In this document: positions 62,138-64,000 of the stretch, piece after piece
Position numbering within the stretch: the first letter of the stretch is position 1
Layout of the letters: each line of letters opens with the position of its first letter
From: Deltaproteobacteria bacterium
Lineage (GTDB): Bacteria; Desulfobacterota; Binatia; Binatales; Binataceae
Direction: 5' to 3'
Assembly (NCBI GenBank): GCA_021794015.1
Contig: JAJYRQ010000019.1
Coordinates: forward strand, 1-64,000
DNA length: 64,000 nucleotides
Notes under the pieces: generated by a model
What the model saw: the letters and a program-made list of their open reading frames with translations, nothing else
The model's database searches: none
What the model was told of the DNA's origin: nothing
Made by a program: the position numbers and the translations under genes

Positions 62138-63952
62138 TTGAACCGACACGGCACCGACCAGGCTGAAGGGCCGACGCCGTTGCAGGCGGTCGGTACGCCA
62201 CGGGAATTCACCCTAAGAGGGGCGCTCCTCGGCATTGCGCTGGCGCTCGTTCTCGGTGCCGCCAACGCCTACCTTGGCCTTTACGGCGGGCTCACCGTGT
62301 CGGCCAGCATCCCGGCGGCGGTGGTCGCGATGGCTGTCCTGGGCGCCTTTGGCGAGGCCAGCGCCCTGGAGAACAACGTCGTGCAGACGATTGCGTCGGC
62401 GGGTGAGGCGGTTGCGGCGGGGGCCATCTTCACTTTTCCGGCGCTGATTATCCTGGGTGGGATGACGCGCCTTCCCTACGTTGAAGTGACGCTCTTGTGC
62501 GCCGTCGGCTCGCTGCTCGGAAGCCTGCTCGTCATTTTCCTGCGCCGGCCCTACGTCGTGGAGGAGAGGCTGCCGTTTCCCGAGGGGCGCGCCTGCGCGG
62601 AGGTGCTGCGCGCGGGCGAGGCGAGGCGCGAACAGGCACGGCCGCTCTTTTGGGGCGGCCTCGGCGGCGCGCTGGTCAAGGCGGGACAAGGTCTGCTCGA
62701 CATGCCGGCCGCGCAATTCGCCGCCGCAGGCAGGATCGGCAAAGCCGTCCTGGCGGGCTCGATGAACCTTTCGCCGGCGCTTTTCGGCGTCGGCTATATC
62801 GTGGGAATCCGCATTGCGTCGCTGGTTTTCCTGGGCGGCGCGATCGGCTGGTGGATCGGCATCCCGACGCTTTCGCTCTACCGCCGCACCTCCGCAGCCC
62901 TGCCTGCGGCAGAAGCCGCAGCAGCGCTCTGGAGCGGCGATATCCGCTACATGGGAGTGGGCGCGATGCTGGTGGGCGGCGTGGTGACCCTCTGGCAGCT
63001 TGCGGGGCCGATCGGCCGGGCCCTGCGTTCCAGCGTCGCGCTGGCGCGCGCCGGCCGGGTCGCCGCACGCCACCAGCCGCGCGAGGAGACCGACATTGCG
63101 CCGATCGTGGTTGCCTGGGGCGTGCTGCTCGGCGGGGTGCTGGCCTTTGCGGTCTGCCTGCTACTGGGAGCCGGCTGGGCGCTGAGCGCGGGACTTGCGC
63201 TGATGCTGGTGGTGGTGGGCTTTTTCGCAGCCGCGGTGGCCGGCTACCTCACCGGCATCGTCGGCTCTTCCAACAGCCCGGTTTCCGGGGTCACGGTAAT
63301 CGTCCTTCTGCTGGTGGCGGCAGCCCTGCGCTGGCTGGGGGCGCCCAGCGCGCTGGGCGCGCGGCTTTCGCTGCTGGCAGCCAGCGTTATCTGCACCGCG
63401 GCGGCGATGGCGGGCGACTCGCTGCATGACCTGGCCACCGGCTTTCACCTGCGCGCCACGCCGCGCGCCCTCGAGACCGCCGTCACCCTGGGAGCGCTGG
63501 TCTCGGCCCTGGTGATGGCACCCGTCTTGAACCTGCTGATTCAGGCCTACGGAATCGCCGGCACGGCCAGCGCCAAAGCCGGGGCCCTAGCCGCCCCGCA
63601 GGCTTTCCTGATGGCCAAGGTGGTCGAGGGTGTCTTCGTCGGAGACCTGCCGCTAAAGACAATCGGCGCGGGAGTCCTGCTGGCACTGGCGCTGGCCGCG
63701 GGCGATGAACTCTTGCGCCGGCGGGGATGGTCGTGGCGGATAGCCGTGATGCCGGTTGCGCTCGGGCTTTACCTGCCGCTGGGGGTGAGCACGGCGATCT
63801 TCACCGGCGCGCTCCTGGGGCTGGCAGGCGCGCCCGAGGATGCCCGCCCACGCGGTCTGCTCCTTGCCGCGGGCCTGGTGGCCGGCGAGGCGCTGGCCGG
63901 CGTATTCATCGGCGTTTTGGTGACCGCCGGCCTTAGAGTTCCGCTTTTCTAG
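62138..63952 (+). CDS. OPT-family oligopeptide/metal-chelate transporter
   Basis: 604 residues, about 14 hydrophobic segments. FTLRGALLGIALALVLGAANAYLGLYGGLTVSASIPAAVVAMAVLG and ENNVVQTIASAGEAVAAGAIFTFPALIILG are typical OPT signatures; NSPVSGVTVI and APQAFLMAKVVEGVF appear later. It would import peptides or metal chelates. TTG at 62138 is the only start near the N-terminus, 9 bases after the secreted protein gene, so they are probably one transcript. No clear ribosome site. Confidence 0.9.
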   Translation: MNRHGTDQAEGPTPLQAVGTPREFTLRGALLGIALALVLGAANAYLGLYGGLTVSASIPAAVVAMAVLGAFGEASALENNVVQTIASAGEAVAAGAIFTFPALIILGGMTRLPYVEVTLLCAVGSLLGSLLVIFLRRPYVVEERLPFPEGRACAEVLRAGEARREQARPLFWGGLGGALVKAGQGLLDMPAAQFAAAGRIGKAVLAGSMNLSPALFGVGYIVGIRIASLVFLGGAIGWWIGIPTLSLYRRTSAALPAAEAAAALWSGDIRYMGVGAMLVGGVVTLWQLAGPIGRALRSSVALARAGRVAARHQPREETDIAPIVVAWGVLLGGVLAFAVCLLLGAGWALSAGLALMLVVVGFFAAAVAGYLTGIVGSSNSPVSGVTVIVLLLVAAALRWLGAPSALGARLSLLAASVICTAAAMAGDSLHDLATGFHLRATPRALETAVTLGALVSALVMAPVLNLLIQAYGIAGTASAKAGALAAPQAFLMAKVVEGVFVGDLPLKTIGAGVLLALALAAGDELLRRRGWSWRIAVMPVALGLYLPLGVSTAIFTGALLGLAGAPEDARPRGLLLAAGLVAGEALAGVFIGVLVTAGLRVPLF

Positions 63953-64000
63953 CTACGCGCCCCGGCGTTGCGCTCCAGGCAGCCGGTCCATAGCGCCTGA

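Noticed and set aside
1-64000. tRNA, rRNA or CRISPR array
   Set aside because: Spacers were scanned by eye for T-loop motifs, conserved rRNA words and regularly spaced repeats; none were found. A covariance-model scan would settle small RNAs.

Overview
The window is a high-GC chromosomal segment from a diderm (Gram-negative-type) bacterium. It encodes LolA, lipoproteins with lipoboxes, a C-terminal-Phe porin, an endonuclease-type MutL and FtsK. No rRNA, tRNA or CRISPR array was seen. Several families are common in deeply branching or archaeal lineages: fructose-bisphosphate aldolase/phosphatase, adenosine-specific kinase, archaeal-type aspartate-semialdehyde dehydrogenase, a DUF1122-like protein and a DUF6178-like protein. 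Together they suggest a deltaproteobacterial-grade lineage (Desulfobacterota / Binatota / Methylomirabilota-like). That placement is inference, because no marker gene was compared.

Layout. 0.3-4.1 kb: envelope genes (lipoprotein, porin, small exported protein) and an O-methyltransferase, with a structured terminator-ended RNA candidate at 2.4 kb. 17.7-4.1 kb (minus strand): one tight supraoperon, mutL-miaA-accA-pheA-hisC-tyrA::cmk-rpsA-ihfB-HIT-AAA ATPase-VWA. It resembles the known proteobacterial aromatic supraoperon pheA-hisC-tyrA-aroA-cmk-rpsA-ihfB, but aroA is absent and TyrA is fused in frame to cytidylate kinase. 17.8-24.6 kb: rpmB, moaA, DUF971, a solitary ABC substrate-binding protein, a lipoprotein, FBP aldolase/phosphatase and small conserved proteins. 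24.6-27.9 kb: a decayed accessory island with fragments of a DUF2971 protein, a type ISP restriction-modification enzyme (with a one-base frameshift) and an unrecognised, possibly AIPR-like protein, flanked by repeats. 27.9-33.3 kb: a flavin-fold protein, ubiX, acyl-CoA ligase, amidinotransferase-family hydrolase and asd.

33.4-38.1 kb (plus strand) is the most interesting locus. A SAM-I riboswitch is followed by a ThiF-like adenylyltransferase, a threonine-synthase-like enzyme, a MoaD/ThiS-like sulfur carrier ending in Gly-Gly-Arg, a cysteine-synthase-like enzyme, a NIL-domain protein and a second ThiF-like protein whose nucleotide loop is destroyed. The two ThiF-like proteins are complementary. 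The first has the ATP loop but lacks the N-terminal arginine segment; the second keeps that segment but lacks the loop. This suggests a two-subunit E1-like enzyme feeding protein-thiocarboxylate sulfur to homocysteine and/or cysteine.

38-64 kb: adenosine-specific kinase, SH3-domain protein, radical SAM protein, fdhD divergent from a nitrate-reductase-associated protein, a deletion-fused ABC/GldG pseudogene, exported lactonase-like enzyme, thiD, DUF6178, Mrp-like ATPase, DksA-like regulator, rimO, ftsK-lolA, ssb, ilvB, a VWA-FHA membrane protein, a large secreted protein and an OPT transporter. Two 161-bp copies of a palindromic mobile-type repeat lie 19 kb apart. One supplies the stop codon of the threonine-synthase gene and the other sits just upstream of ftsK.
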